Source: an uncultured Azospirillum sp. (GTDB taxonomy: Bacteria; Pseudomonadota; Alphaproteobacteria; RF32; CAG-239). From it: DNA of 56,644 bases. Where the stretch lies: NCBI GenBank assembly GCA_902489795.1, contig CABUBU010000010.1, positions 1-56,644 of the forward strand, read 5' to 3'. The notes under the pieces are model-generated. The model had not been told where the DNA came from, did no database searches, and saw only the letters and a list, made by a program, of their open reading frames with translations. Position numbers and translations under genes: made by a program. Below, piece after piece: positions 1-8,760 of this stretch; within the stretch, counting starts at the first letter, position 1, and each line of letters opens with the position of its first letter.

Positions 1-604
1 AAATACAAAAATAGCAGTTATGAACACTTAAATTTTCAAAACAACATTTTTACATAAAAAAAACACTGTTTTACAAACAGATATATTTAAAACCAGAATC
101 TTCACTTAAACTTGATAAAAAAAAACAAAATGGCATCCTTTAAGACAAATTTATGCGGGGCTGCCGATAAGTTCCATTTTGCGCCGGCGGATCGGGGGCG
201 ATGGGTACCGGTAAAAAAAGCGTTTGCGGGAGTAAAATATATAAAAAAAACAAAAACTAAAACGACTTCAGAAACAAAAACTGAAAGTTAGTTAACCGGC
301 AAACGCAAGCAAAAAACAGTCAAAATAAAGTTGTCAGAACAACCCCAGACGCAAACGAAACGGAAAGCAGTTAACAGATAACCAGAAACAAAATGGTCAA
401 GTGACAACCAGCAGGACAAATCTTGTTTAAAAAACAAAAAGGATTAGCCGGCAGACTAAAATAATATACCTAAAAAGCAGTCATTAAAAAAATTTTGAGA
501 ACAAATAATCGAAGCAAGATAAGAAGATCCCCGAACCATAAAAAGACTCTACAACATAATTTGCTGCCGGTAAAACCTAATCCGCTGTCAAAGACGACAA
601 AAGC
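1..604. other. Gene-free A-rich interval at window edge
   Basis: I see no credible coding frame here. The plus strand is strikingly rich in A and poor in G and T over most of the interval. Reading frames are short and have no ribosome binding site. It may be a decayed gene or long untranslated sequence. The stretch ends against the PHP gene remnant. Confidence 0.6.
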
Positions 605-747
605 TTAAAATTGCCAGCGGCGGCGGCAACCGAGTTCCCGCAGATATTCTTCAGCTTTGGCAAACTCAAATCCGAGTTCGCTTGTCCGGTGCGCATCGCC
701 GCTGACAACCAGCGAAATCCGCCGGCGGACGATTTCGCAGACAAAGA
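605..747 (-). pseudogene. C-terminal remnant of a PHP phosphoesterase gene
   Basis: Read on the minus strand, this stretch encodes about 46 codons that match, nearly residue for residue, the C-terminus of the intact PHP protein just upstream. It keeps the end motif VVSGDAHRT (SDDAH in the intact copy), FEFAKAEEYLREL and the terminal RRWQF followed by a stop. Nothing homologous continues past about 747, so the rest of the gene is missing. It looks like the tail of a third tandem copy left after deletion. The first D of the SDDAH metal-binding motif is now G. It is not expected to be functional. Confidence 0.75.
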
Positions 748-757
748 TGGTAAATAC

Positions 758-1579
758 TTAAAATTGCCAGCGGCGGCAGCAGCCGAGTTCCCGCAGATAT
801 TCTTCGGCTTTGGCAAACTCAAATCCGAGTTCGCCCGTTCGGTGGGCGTCGTCGCTGATAACCAGCGGAATCTGCCGGCGGACGATTTCGCGGATCAGTT
901 TGTCGGCCGGATAGAAGTCGCCCCGTTTGCGCAGCCCTTTGCTGCTCAGTTCGGTTGCCGTTTTGCATTTTTCCAGACAATCGACGACTTTCATTTTTTC
1001 CTGCCAAAAATCTTCGTCGAGGCAAAATTCGGATTTGCGGATATAGTCAACATGGGCAATAAAAGCAAACACGCCGCTTTCAATCGCCCGGCAAATTGCG
1101 GAAAAATGATTCTTCAGCGCTTTCTCGCGATCTGATCCGGCAAGCAGGGAAAGATCTTTGATATCCAGAATTTCACCTTCCGACGGCTGCAAAAAATGAT
1201 TGCCGGAAATATAATAGTCGAGTCCCGCTTCTTTACGGAACGCGGCAAATCCTTCTTCCCAGCCGTCATAACCAAACCAGTCGACTTCGGCGCCGACTTT
1301 TACTTTCAGCCGGCGGCCGCGGGCAGCCCGGCGGACGTTTTCCGCATGACGGGCAAAATCTTCCGCCGCTTCGGCAAAATCGGTGCGGTAAACATGGTTG
1401 TTGGGACTGTTCATCCAGCGCGGAAAAGAGGGGCTCCGTTCTATGTTCTTATGCACAATCAGATGGTCGCTGATACCGATCTCCCGCCAGCCGAGTTCTT
1501 CGGCCCGGTCAAGCATTTCTTCAATCGTGTTGTGCCCATCGGAAAAAACGGTGTGAGTATGATAACTGAAGTTTTGCAT
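758..1579 (-). CDS. PHP-domain phosphoesterase (histidinol-phosphatase-like), copy 2
   Basis: This is a 273-residue metal-dependent phosphoesterase of the PHP (polymerase and histidinol phosphatase) superfamily. The metal-binding motifs run in the usual order: HTH at residues 7-9, SDGH just after, SDH near residue 38, an Asp/Glu in AEVDWF, GNHF, AHVDY and SDDAH near the C-terminus. Family members hydrolyse phosphate esters such as histidinol phosphate; the substrate here cannot be read from sequence. Its start codon overlaps the stop of the next PHP gene by one base (TGATG), so the two are translationally coupled. No histidine biosynthesis genes are nearby, so a HisK role is only one possibility. 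It is the last intact gene of the mnmG operon. Confidence 0.85.
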   Translation of the reverse strand: MQNFSYHTHTVFSDGHNTIEEMLDRAEELGWREIGISDHLIVHKNIERSPSFPRWMNSPNNHVYRTDFAEAAEDFARHAENVRRAARGRRLKVKVGAEVDWFGYDGWEEGFAAFRKEAGLDYYISGNHFLQPSEGEILDIKDLSLLAGSDREKALKNHFSAICRAIESGVFAFIAHVDYIRKSEFCLDEDFWQEKMKVVDCLEKCKTATELSSKGLRKRGDFYPADKLIREIVRRQIPLVISDDAHRTGELGFEFAKAEEYLRELGCCRRWQF

Positions 1580-2397
1580 CAGCGTTTTAACCTCCAGCGG
1601 TTGGTATAATTCATTTTAGAGAGCAGTTCTTCCGCCCGTTCAAAATGACGGGCAAGGTGGTCGACGTCGTGCGCGTCGTCGCTTATCACCACCGGCACGC
1701 CGTTTTTATTCAGCTCTTCGAGCATCCAGCCGTACGGATGCTGTTCGCCGCATTTGGTCCAGCCGCTGGTGTTGAGTTCATAAGGATGACGGAGTCGGCT
1801 CAGGGTTTCGACCGCCGCCCGTTTGTCTTCGTCCGTGCCGAGCGGCGCAAAATCGGGAAAAATCTTGTAAACGTCCAAATGGGCGATAAAGTCGAAATAA
1901 CCGCTTTCCGCTGCCAGACAAACATTGCGCCAGTAGTTGCGAACGGCGTCTGCCAGTTCCTCCGGCGTAAAAGGCGAACCGGACTCCTTATAATGATACA
2001 TGTTGTAAACCCGGCTTTCGTCGGCATTGCGCAGAAAATGAAATGAGCCGACATAATAGTCTGCATTGAGGATTTTCGTCAGTTTTTCAAAGGCGTTCCG
2101 CCATATGGCGGAAGGAAAAAAATCTACTTCAAACCCAACGTAAACGGGGATAGACGCTTTTTCCGCCGCCCGACGAATATCATCAACGTTTTTTTGCATC
2201 ATTTTTTTCAGCAAGTCAAAGTCATTGAAAAACATCGGACTGGTCGTCAGCAGGTTGGGGTGGTAGACCAGATGATTGGAGATGCCGATTTCCTCGTAAC
2301 CGATCTCTTCCGCCCGGTGGATCATTTCCGCCGCCGAATGGTGGCCGTCAAAAATGTCCAAAGCGTTTGTATGGGTATGATAGCTGAATTTCTGCAT
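1579..2397 (-). CDS. PHP-domain phosphoesterase (histidinol-phosphatase-like), copy 1
   Basis: This 272-residue PHP-superfamily phosphoesterase is a paralogue of the following gene. It shows HTH at residues 7-9, FDGHH, SNHL (where the paralogue has SDHL), FEVDFF, GSFHFL, AHLDVY and VISDDAHD. The two proteins share the N-terminal start (MQ-FSYHTHT) and end (NRWRL versus RRWQF), which indicates tandem duplication. It begins five bases after the HD-domain gene ends, in what appears to be one transcript with mnmG. Asn in place of Asp in the second motif is a small departure that could alter metal binding. The substrate is unknown. Confidence 0.85.
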   Translation of the reverse strand: MQKFSYHTHTNALDIFDGHHSAAEMIHRAEEIGYEEIGISNHLVYHPNLLTTSPMFFNDFDLLKKMMQKNVDDIRRAAEKASIPVYVGFEVDFFPSAIWRNAFEKLTKILNADYYVGSFHFLRNADESRVYNMYHYKESGSPFTPEELADAVRNYWRNVCLAAESGYFDFIAHLDVYKIFPDFAPLGTDEDKRAAVETLSRLRHPYELNTSGWTKCGEQHPYGWMLEELNKNGVPVVISDDAHDVDHLARHFERAEELLSKMNYTNRWRLKR

Positions 2398-2402
2398 GTC
2401 GA

Positions 2403-3023
2403 TTAATCCTCAATTCCCAAAATGCGGTATACGTCTTCGCCGGTTTTATCATCAAAATATTTTTTCAAGCCTACACTCTCCCGATAAAGAAGTTCGCGCT
2501 GGCTGCCGTTTAAACCGTATCGCTCAACGATCGCCTCAATTCTTTTTTCGATCGAAACAATCTCGCAGGCTTCAAACAACTTGTCGCAGAAAGCGATCAG
2601 ATAATCATAATCGGTATAAACCGTTTCGGCAAGCTTTTCGAGCGCCCATTCTATCCATTCGTCGGGGAAAGAATATTGCCCGCGGTCAAAGTTTTTGTCT
2701 GGAAAGGTATGGGTCAGGCAAATCTGCGCCACGTCTGGATACCCGAGAAGCATCATTTGCTCATATCCTTCCTGCCCGTGGAATTTGTTTTCTTCCCTCT
2801 CATTGATACGTTTGCCGTAATCGTGCAATAGCCCCAGCACATATGCCTTATCACCGTCCATACCGGGAATGCGGGCGGCAATTTTTTCCGCTGCGGCAGC
2901 TACACCGCGAGTGTGAAAACGATATTCCTTCTCCAAGGGATAAGGGTAGGGGCGGGATAGCCGATATCCGATACCCTGTTCCCATATTTCCTCTGCCTGC
3001 CTGCGGGTCGGAAAACCTGCCAT
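2403..3023 (-). CDS. HD-domain phosphohydrolase
   Basis: This is a 206-residue protein of the HD superfamily of metal-dependent phosphohydrolases. The metal-ligand signature is visible: a His in YRFHTRG near residue 37, the HD doublet in LLHDYGKR near residue 66, later His residues in CLTHTFPD and an Asp in AFCDKLFE. Such proteins act on nucleotides or related phosphate compounds. It starts nine bases after mnmG ends and stops five bases before the first PHP gene, so it is probably co-transcribed with both. The substrate is not predictable. Its pairing with two PHP phosphoesterases suggests a small nucleotide or phosphate-ester salvage set, which is inference. Confidence 0.8.
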   Translation of the reverse strand: MAGFPTRRQAEEIWEQGIGYRLSRPYPYPLEKEYRFHTRGVAAAAEKIAARIPGMDGDKAYVLGLLHDYGKRINEREENKFHGQEGYEQMMLLGYPDVAQICLTHTFPDKNFDRGQYSFPDEWIEWALEKLAETVYTDYDYLIAFCDKLFEACEIVSIEKRIEAIVERYGLNGSQRELLYRESVGLKKYFDDKTGEDVYRILGIED

Positions 3024-3032
3024 TTTTTTCTC

Positions 3033-4886
3033 CTACTTTTTCAGATGACCGAGAATGGCCATGATCGCCGCCGGGGTAACGCCGGAAATGCGCGAAGCTT
3101 CGCCGACGGTAGCCGGACGCACGCGGCTCAGCTTGGCAACCATTTCATTCGACAAACCGCCGATTTCCGCATAATTTATATCGTCGCGAATTTTCAGCTT
3201 TTCGTCTTTTTTGAAAACTTCGATGTCTGCCAGTTGACGTTTAATGTAGCCGGAATATTTGGCTTCTATCTCTACTTCCTCATACACATCGGAAGAATAT
3301 TCTTTCAACCGCGGCCAGATCGAAAGGATTGTTTCACGTGAAACATCATCGTAGGACATCAAGTTGAAAGCGGTGCGGCGGACGCCGTCTTTCTTGTTTT
3401 TTATGCCGAAGTCATCCAGCTCGGAAGATTTGACCGTCAGCTCTTCCGCCGTTTTTTGCAATTCCGCGATCCGCTTGCGCTTAGCGGCAAACTTTTGGTA
3501 GCGTTCTTCACCGACGATCCCCGCCCGATAACCTTTTTCTGTCAGCCGAAGATCGGCATTGTCCGCACGCAGGTACAACCGGTATTCCGAACGGGAGGTA
3601 AACATCCGGTAAGGTTCGTCAACGCCCTTGGTGATCAGGTCGTCAACCATTACGCCTATATAGGCTTCCGAACGGTCGATAACAAATTCCCGGCCTTTGC
3701 CTTCCGCTTTGAGGGCGGCGTTGACGCCGGCCAGCAGTCCCTGGGCAGCGGCTTCTTCATAGCCGGTGGTACCGTTAATCTGTCCGGCAAGGAACAAGCC
3801 CGGCACCTTTTTCAGCTGCAAACAATGATCCAGTTCCTGAGGGTCAACATAATCATACTCGATTGCATAGGCATAACGGATAATACGGACATTTTCCAAC
3901 CCCCTGACGGTATGGATAAACGCTTCCTGCACATCGGCCGGGAGCGAGGTGGAAATGCCGTTGGGATAAACAACGTCGGTGTTCAAACCTTCCGGTTCAA
4001 GAAAAATCTGATGGCTGTCGCGGTCGGCAAACTTAACCAGCTTGTCTTCAATACTCGGGCAGTAACGGGGACCCACTCCTTTGATCAGCCCGGAAAAAAG
4101 CGCGCATTTGTTAAAATTGTCACGGATAATCTTATGAGTTTCCGGGTTGGTATGGGTAACGCGGCAGTCAATCTGCGGGTTGGTTATCCTGTCCGTCAGA
4201 TAAGAAAAAGGCTGCGGACAAGCGTCGCCGTGCTGAACGTCAAGAATATCCCAGTTAATCGTTTTTCCGTCAAGCCGGGCAGGGGTGCCGGTTTTCAAAC
4301 GCCCCAAACGCAACTGACACTGGTTTAAATACGGTGTTATGCCGGTGCAGGAAACGTCGCCGACACGGCCGCCTACAGTAGCCTGATGACCGGTAAACAT
4401 GACGCCGTTCAAAAAAGTGCCGGTGGTCAACACTACCGCGTCGGCCGAAATTTTCCGGCCGTCGGACAGAATGACGCCGGCCGCCCGACTGCCGTCAAAA
4501 ACGAGCCCTTCCGCCGCGGCCTCCAAAATATCAAGATTCTTTTGTTCTTTCAGCGCTTCCAGCATATATTTGCGATAAAGCTCACGGTCGGCCTGTGCAC
4601 GGGGACCGCGAACGGCCGGACCTTTCGACATGTTGAGCACGCGGAACTGAATGCCTGCTTTATCAATCACGCGTCCCATCAGACCGTCAAGCGCATCAAT
4701 TTCGCGCACCAGATGGCCTTTGCCAAGACCACCGATCGCCGGGTTGCAGGACATTTCGCCGACAGTGTTGACATTGTGGGTGACAAGCAGGGTATCAGCC
4801 CCCATGCGGGCAGCCGCCGCGCAGGCTTCGCAGCCGGCATGGCCGCCGCCGACGACAATTACGTTATAGTGTTTTTCAGTCTGCAT
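3033..4886 (-). CDS. mnmG: tRNA uridine-34 5-carboxymethylaminomethyl modification enzyme MnmG
   Basis: MnmG (GidA) works with the GTPase MnmE to modify the wobble uridine of certain tRNAs, using FAD and methylene-tetrahydrofolate. The 617-residue length is typical. The N-terminal FAD-binding motif GGGHAGCEAC lies at residues 13-22, followed by the family motifs CNPAIGGLGKGH and GPAVRGPRAQAD. GTTGYEEAAAQGL is in the middle and the C-terminal tRNA-binding region is complete. The start is supported by GAGG a few bases upstream. It heads the HD-PHP-PHP operon instead of the common rsmG-parA-parB arrangement. Its partner mnmE lies about 0.7 kb away on the same strand, separated by a plus-strand methyltransferase gene. 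Confidence 0.97.
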   Translation of the reverse strand: MQTEKHYNVIVVGGGHAGCEACAAAARMGADTLLVTHNVNTVGEMSCNPAIGGLGKGHLVREIDALDGLMGRVIDKAGIQFRVLNMSKGPAVRGPRAQADRELYRKYMLEALKEQKNLDILEAAAEGLVFDGSRAAGVILSDGRKISADAVVLTTGTFLNGVMFTGHQATVGGRVGDVSCTGITPYLNQCQLRLGRLKTGTPARLDGKTINWDILDVQHGDACPQPFSYLTDRITNPQIDCRVTHTNPETHKIIRDNFNKCALFSGLIKGVGPRYCPSIEDKLVKFADRDSHQIFLEPEGLNTDVVYPNGISTSLPADVQEAFIHTVRGLENVRIIRYAYAIEYDYVDPQELDHCLQLKKVPGLFLAGQINGTTGYEEAAAQGLLAGVNAALKAEGKGREFVIDRSEAYIGVMVDDLITKGVDEPYRMFTSRSEYRLYLRADNADLRLTEKGYRAGIVGEERYQKFAAKRKRIAELQKTAEELTVKSSELDDFGIKNKKDGVRRTAFNLMSYDDVSRETILSIWPRLKEYSSDVYEEVEIEAKYSGYIKRQLADIEVFKKDEKLKIRDDINYAEIGGLSNEMVAKLSRVRPATVGEASRISGVTPAAIMAILGHLKK

Positions 4887-5034
4887 TTACGCCTCGTTTT
4901 CATCTTTTTGCGGTTTAGCGTTTTTTTGTCGTTTTAGCAAGTTTTTTTTGCCTGAAAAAGCAAAAAACGGCGGCATTAACCAATAGTTAGCACAAAAAGT
5001 TTAAAATCCGTCACAAACAAACAACGGAGAAGTC

Positions 5035-5604
5035 ATGATCATCTGGTTTGCCATTTTTCTTTATGCGCTTTTACTGCTGGCGCTTGTTTACGTGTGGATC
5101 AACATCATCCGGCTGTTTATCAGCCGTAGGTACCGTCAGTGTCCGCCGCTGGTACCGAGTTTCGGACGGCAGAAAAAGGTAATGATCGAAAAAATTTCCG
5201 CCGAACTGAAACAAAGCCGGCAGGCGCTCAACGTTCTCGATCCCGGCTGCGGCACCGGCACGCTGCTGATTGCTCTGGCCGGCAAATTTCCCGACCATAA
5301 CTTCACCGGCATTGAATGGAACCGCATTACCGCGGCAATTGCCTCGTTCCGTACCCGCAAACTCAAAAACGTCAGAATCTTGCGGCAGGACATGTTCGAC
5401 TTTTCTTTTGCCGGATTTGACATTATTGCCTGTTTTCTGATGCAGCCGCTGATGGAACGTTTCGGCGCCAAACTGAAAAAGGAATGCCGGCGGGGAACGA
5501 CCGTTTATTCCAACAGCTTTTACATTCCCGGCGAAAAAGCGGCGGAAGTGATCGAAGTCAAAGGTTTTTACAAATTCAACAACGTTTACATTTACAAAAT
5601 TTGA
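5035..5604 (+). CDS. Membrane-anchored class I SAM-dependent methyltransferase
   Basis: The 189-residue protein begins with a hydrophobic segment (about residues 2-30) that should anchor it in the inner membrane. A Rossmann-type methyltransferase core follows. Motif I reads LDPGCGTGTLLIAL (around residues 68-81), and an acidic residue follows in FTGIEWN, as expected for S-adenosylmethionine binding. The C-terminal half is compact and no target-recognition domain is visible. A good ribosome binding site (CGGAG) precedes the start. It sits alone on the plus strand between mnmG and mnmE. Its substrate is unknown. Confidence 0.75.
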   Translation: MIIWFAIFLYALLLLALVYVWINIIRLFISRRYRQCPPLVPSFGRQKKVMIEKISAELKQSRQALNVLDPGCGTGTLLIALAGKFPDHNFTGIEWNRITAAIASFRTRKLKNVRILRQDMFDFSFAGFDIIACFLMQPLMERFGAKLKKECRRGTTVYSNSFYIPGEKAAEVIEVKGFYKFNNVYIYKI

Positions 5605-5610
5605 ACCGGG

Positions 5611-6951
5611 CTATTTGCCGATGCAGAAACTGCCGAAAATCTTGTCCAGGATCTCGTCGACTTCAATACGTCCCGTAATCCTGCCGATTTCGCGCGCGGC
5701 CAGACGGACATCTTCGGCCGCCAGTTCGACCGGTTTGTTTAAGCTGAAACGTTCCAAATGTTTAAATACATTGTTCAAAACTTCGCGATAACGACGACGG
5801 GTAATCAACGCGCCGGAAGAGGCGGTAAAGGTTTCGGCAATCCGCCGACCAATTTCCGCCAGTAAATTCTCCAATCCGGACTGATTTTTGGCAGAAATAA
5901 CCATATGTCCGGCGTTCGCCAGCTCCGAACACCGTTTTTCAGACAGTTTATCAGCCTTGTTGACAACATAAATTATCTTGTCTTTACAAACAGTTTTCAG
6001 TTTTTCAAAAGGAGAAAAGTCAATTTTTTGTCCGTCAGTCAACGCAATCACCAGATCGGCCGAAGCTGCTTTATCATAGGCGATTTCAATGCCTTTTTTC
6101 TCTATCTGCTCGTCGGTTTCGCGTAAACCGGCGGTGTCGGTAAAGATCACCGGATAGCCGTTGAGATCCATATAAATGTCGATTGCGTCGCGGGTAGTGC
6201 CGGCAATGTCGGACACAATGACCGCCTCGCGCCGGGCAAGCGCGTTGAGCAGGCTGGACTTGCCGGCGTTCGGTTCGCCCGCAATCACCACCCTGAAACC
6301 TTCGCGCAGACGCTCGCCGGCATTGTTTTGGCCGAGGTGGGCAGCAATCTCCCCGTTCACTTTAAATACGGTGTTCTCCAGCTTATCCACCAGATCGGAC
6401 GGCAGTTCCTCATCGGGAAAATCAATATAAGCTTCCAAATAGGCAAGAATTTCCACCAGCTTTTCCCGCCAGCCGTCATAAAGGTTTTTCAGTCCGCCTT
6501 CCATCTGCCGCAGCGCATATTTCTGCTGTTCGCGGGTTTCCGCGTCAATCAGATCCGCCAGGCCTTCGGCTTCGGTCAGATCCATTTTGCCGTTGTAAAA
6601 CGCGCGTTTGGAAAATTCGCCCGGTTCGGCCAACCGAAAACCATCCAGCCGGCCGAGGTTTTCCAACACGGCGGCAATCACCGCCCGGGATCCGTGGGAG
6701 TGAATTTCCACCGTATCTTCGCCGGTGAAGGAAGCGGGAGCCTTGAAATAAAGCACCAGCGCGTGATCCAGCACTTCGCCCGCCAAATCGTGCAGAGAGG
6801 TAAAATAAGCATGACGCGGCACTACGGCGCCGGCATCAAGCGCGGTCAGGCAGCGGACGGCGGCAAGCGCATCGGGACCGGAAACGCGGAAAACGGCAAC
6901 GCCGGACTTTCCGGCCGCGGTGGATAAGGCATAAACGGTGTTATCGCTCAT
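5611..6951 (-). CDS. mnmE: tRNA modification GTPase MnmE
   Basis: MnmE (TrmE) is the GTPase partner of MnmG in wobble-uridine modification. From the chosen start the protein is 446 residues, the normal size. The N-terminal folate-binding domain is followed by a helical domain with an inserted G domain. The P-loop GEPNAGKS is at residues 225-232, then the switch IAGTTRD and DTAGLRE. The C-terminus carries the catalytic Cys in the family signature CIGK (residues 443-446). A longer frame extends upstream, but the start at 6951 is preceded by AAGGAG at the right distance. Its stop lies six bases from the convergent methyltransferase gene. Confidence 0.97.
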   Translation of the reverse strand: MSDNTVYALSTAAGKSGVAVFRVSGPDALAAVRCLTALDAGAVVPRHAYFTSLHDLAGEVLDHALVLYFKAPASFTGEDTVEIHSHGSRAVIAAVLENLGRLDGFRLAEPGEFSKRAFYNGKMDLTEAEGLADLIDAETREQQKYALRQMEGGLKNLYDGWREKLVEILAYLEAYIDFPDEELPSDLVDKLENTVFKVNGEIAAHLGQNNAGERLREGFRVVIAGEPNAGKSSLLNALARREAVIVSDIAGTTRDAIDIYMDLNGYPVIFTDTAGLRETDEQIEKKGIEIAYDKAASADLVIALTDGQKIDFSPFEKLKTVCKDKIIYVVNKADKLSEKRCSELANAGHMVISAKNQSGLENLLAEIGRRIAETFTASSGALITRRRYREVLNNVFKHLERFSLNKPVELAAEDVRLAAREIGRITGRIEVDEILDKIFGSFCIGK

Positions 6952-7136
6952 AAAAACTCCTTTGTTCTTTATTGATGGTATAACGGCAAACCGACAATCT
7001 TGCAAGTTTTTAAAAAGGCCGTTTTTTGCCCGTCAGGCGTTTTTTTATCTAATCTTAACACTTGTATCGTAAAGTGTCCGAAAAGGCTCTCAGCGGCTTT
7101 CTTACGGGCTCGATTTTTTTAAAAGGAGATTCAACC

Positions 7137-7832
7137 ATGAGCAAAAAACTGATCATCTGGGATTTTGACGGCGTCATTTCCGATACCGAAAAGCTGTGGG
7201 TGGAAAACCGCCGCCGGATGCTGAACGAAAAATTCGGCCTTGACTGGGACTTTGCCACCGCCAACCGTTACCTCGGCGGCCGAAGCGACAAAACCAAAAA
7301 GGAAGAACTCGACCGGCTCGGCATTGTCACCGACGACGCGTTCTGGAAAGAAGCGCTGGACAGAGATTACGAACTGCTGAAAGAAGGCATCGAACTGACG
7401 GAAGGAATTGAAAACATCTTCAGCAACACCGGTTTGCGGCAATGCATCGCTACCGGCGGCATCAAAGAAAAGACGCTGGCCAAGATAAAGTCTGTCGGCA
7501 TCGGCAGTTATTTCGGCGAAGACAAAATATTTACCGCCGACATGGTCGAACGCGGCAAACCGGAACCTGACCTGTTTCTGCTGGCCGCCCATCGCATGGG
7601 TTTTGAGCCGAAAGACTGCGTCGTAATTGAAGATTCGCTGGCCGGCATGACCGCCGGGTTGAAAGCCGGAATGACGGTCATCGCTTTTCTCGGCTTTGAA
7701 ATGAACCAAAGCGCGGAATATCTCGAACAGGTTAAGGCACTCGGAATAAAACACGTTTCTTATACAATGGAAGAGGTTGAAAAATTTATTGTTGAAAAAA
7801 CAGACAAAAACGAGTTAACATGTAATTGTTAA
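7137..7832 (+). CDS. HAD-superfamily phosphatase, beta-phosphoglucomutase-like
   Basis: This 231-residue haloacid dehalogenase superfamily hydrolase has the nucleophile motif DFDGVISDTE near the N-terminus. A helical cap follows, then motif II (ATGGI), a conserved Lys region (RGKPEPDLFL) and the acidic motif IEDSLAGMTAG. Family members dephosphorylate small sugar phosphates or act as phosphomutases. The start at 7137 is chosen because AAAAGGAG precedes it; the upstream in-frame extension has no such site. It is probably the first gene of a two-gene unit with the membrane protein 17 bases downstream. The substrate is unknown. Confidence 0.88.
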   Translation: MSKKLIIWDFDGVISDTEKLWVENRRRMLNEKFGLDWDFATANRYLGGRSDKTKKEELDRLGIVTDDAFWKEALDRDYELLKEGIELTEGIENIFSNTGLRQCIATGGIKEKTLAKIKSVGIGSYFGEDKIFTADMVERGKPEPDLFLLAAHRMGFEPKDCVVIEDSLAGMTAGLKAGMTVIAFLGFEMNQSAEYLEQVKALGIKHVSYTMEEVEKFIVEKTDKNELTCNC

Positions 7833-7849
7833 ATTAAATTATTTTATGT

Positions 7850-8515
7850 ATGGAAAAGATATTATTCAAAGAAATTTGTTTTGCTGCCATTTCCGTTGTG
7901 GTTGCAGGTGTATTAAGTTTAATCAACGCAAACGCATCCGTTATGCTTCTCGGTTTCATTATTGCCGTGATAACTTACATCAAGTTGTCAATGGACGAAT
8001 ACGAAATTGAAAGTATACCCGTTAAAATCGGATGGGCAACGATTACGTATTCAATATTCGTATTGTGTATGTTGTTCCCGTTCGACCAGGCATGGTGGAT
8101 AATAATTACCGGTGCAGTCATTACTTTGGTTTATACGTACATTCCTATTTTAACAAAAAAAATGGGATTGTGTTTCAGTTACGACTGCGGCAGAAACGGC
8201 ATAAAGTTTTGGCTGATCTTCTTCCTTATCCTGTTTTTTCTCCTCGCTTTAGTTGAAAGTGAAATGAAAAAAGAGGAAAAAATGGAAGCGGAATATGCCA
8301 AAACCGAATTTGTGGGAATAAAATCAGTTACCAAGGAAATCTATCAGGGCAACACCTATTATGTGGTCGTTACCGAAAGCGGAGAAATCTTCGGCGTCGA
8401 TGCCCGCAAATACCCGGAAATAAGTACGGCAAACGAACAAAACAAGGTTAAGTATGTCATTGACGATTACAAAGTCAACGGCTTACAAAAGCCTTTTAAG
8501 CTGGAACTGAAATAA
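7850..8515 (+). CDS. Multi-spanning membrane protein of unknown function
   Basis: I do not recognise this 221-residue protein. It shows about five hydrophobic segments: residues 8-24, 28-46, 62-78, 83-102 and 120-140. A charged, probably cytoplasmic or periplasmic C-terminal domain of about 75 residues follows, reading like a small beta-rich fold (YYVVVTESGEIFGVDARKY). It follows the HAD gene by 17 bases on the same strand and ends just before a strong terminator, so the two may be co-transcribed. Codon usage looks somewhat more AT-rich than in its neighbours. Confidence 0.7.
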   Translation: MEKILFKEICFAAISVVVAGVLSLINANASVMLLGFIIAVITYIKLSMDEYEIESIPVKIGWATITYSIFVLCMLFPFDQAWWIIITGAVITLVYTYIPILTKKMGLCFSYDCGRNGIKFWLIFFLILFFLLALVESEMKKEEKMEAEYAKTEFVGIKSVTKEIYQGNTYYVVVTESGEIFGVDARKYPEISTANEQNKVKYVIDDYKVNGLQKPFKLELK

Positions 8516-8530
8516 TTTCCGGCGATGAGA

Positions 8531-8571
8531 AAAATCTCCGTGCTGCACAAAAGCAACGCGGAGATTTTTTT
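8531..8571 (+). terminator. Rho-independent terminator after the HAD/membrane-protein unit
   Basis: A 10-base perfect stem (AAAATCTCCG paired with CGGAGATTTT) encloses an 18-base loop and runs into a T tract. It starts 15 bases after the stop codon of the membrane protein gene. Confidence 0.85.
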
Positions 8572-8710
8572 GCACAATAACAAATAAAACACCATATTTC
8601 ATAATTTAATTTTCAACATATGAAACGGCTCAAGCACCTGTTATGACAGTCTTACAGCCGTCTATCGTTTTAACCGGCATTGAACAATCCGAGTTTTCTT
8701 TAAAACCAAA

Positions 8711-8742
8711 AAAATCCTCCTGTTCAAAGGAGGATTTTTTTA
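8711..8742. terminator. Bidirectional terminator
   Basis: The stem AAAATCCTCC/GGAGGATTTT with an 8-base loop is flanked by T on one side and A on the other, so it could act in both directions. It lies just downstream of the minus-strand lipoprotein gene ending at 8761. Confidence 0.8.
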
Positions 8743-8760
8743 CTTTCAACTTCGGGCGTT

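Noticed and set aside
577..822. Minus-strand frame of 81 codons with an internal duplication
   Set aside because: It is an off-frame reading across the end of the PHP gene and its remnant; the repeat inside it comes from the duplicated DNA.
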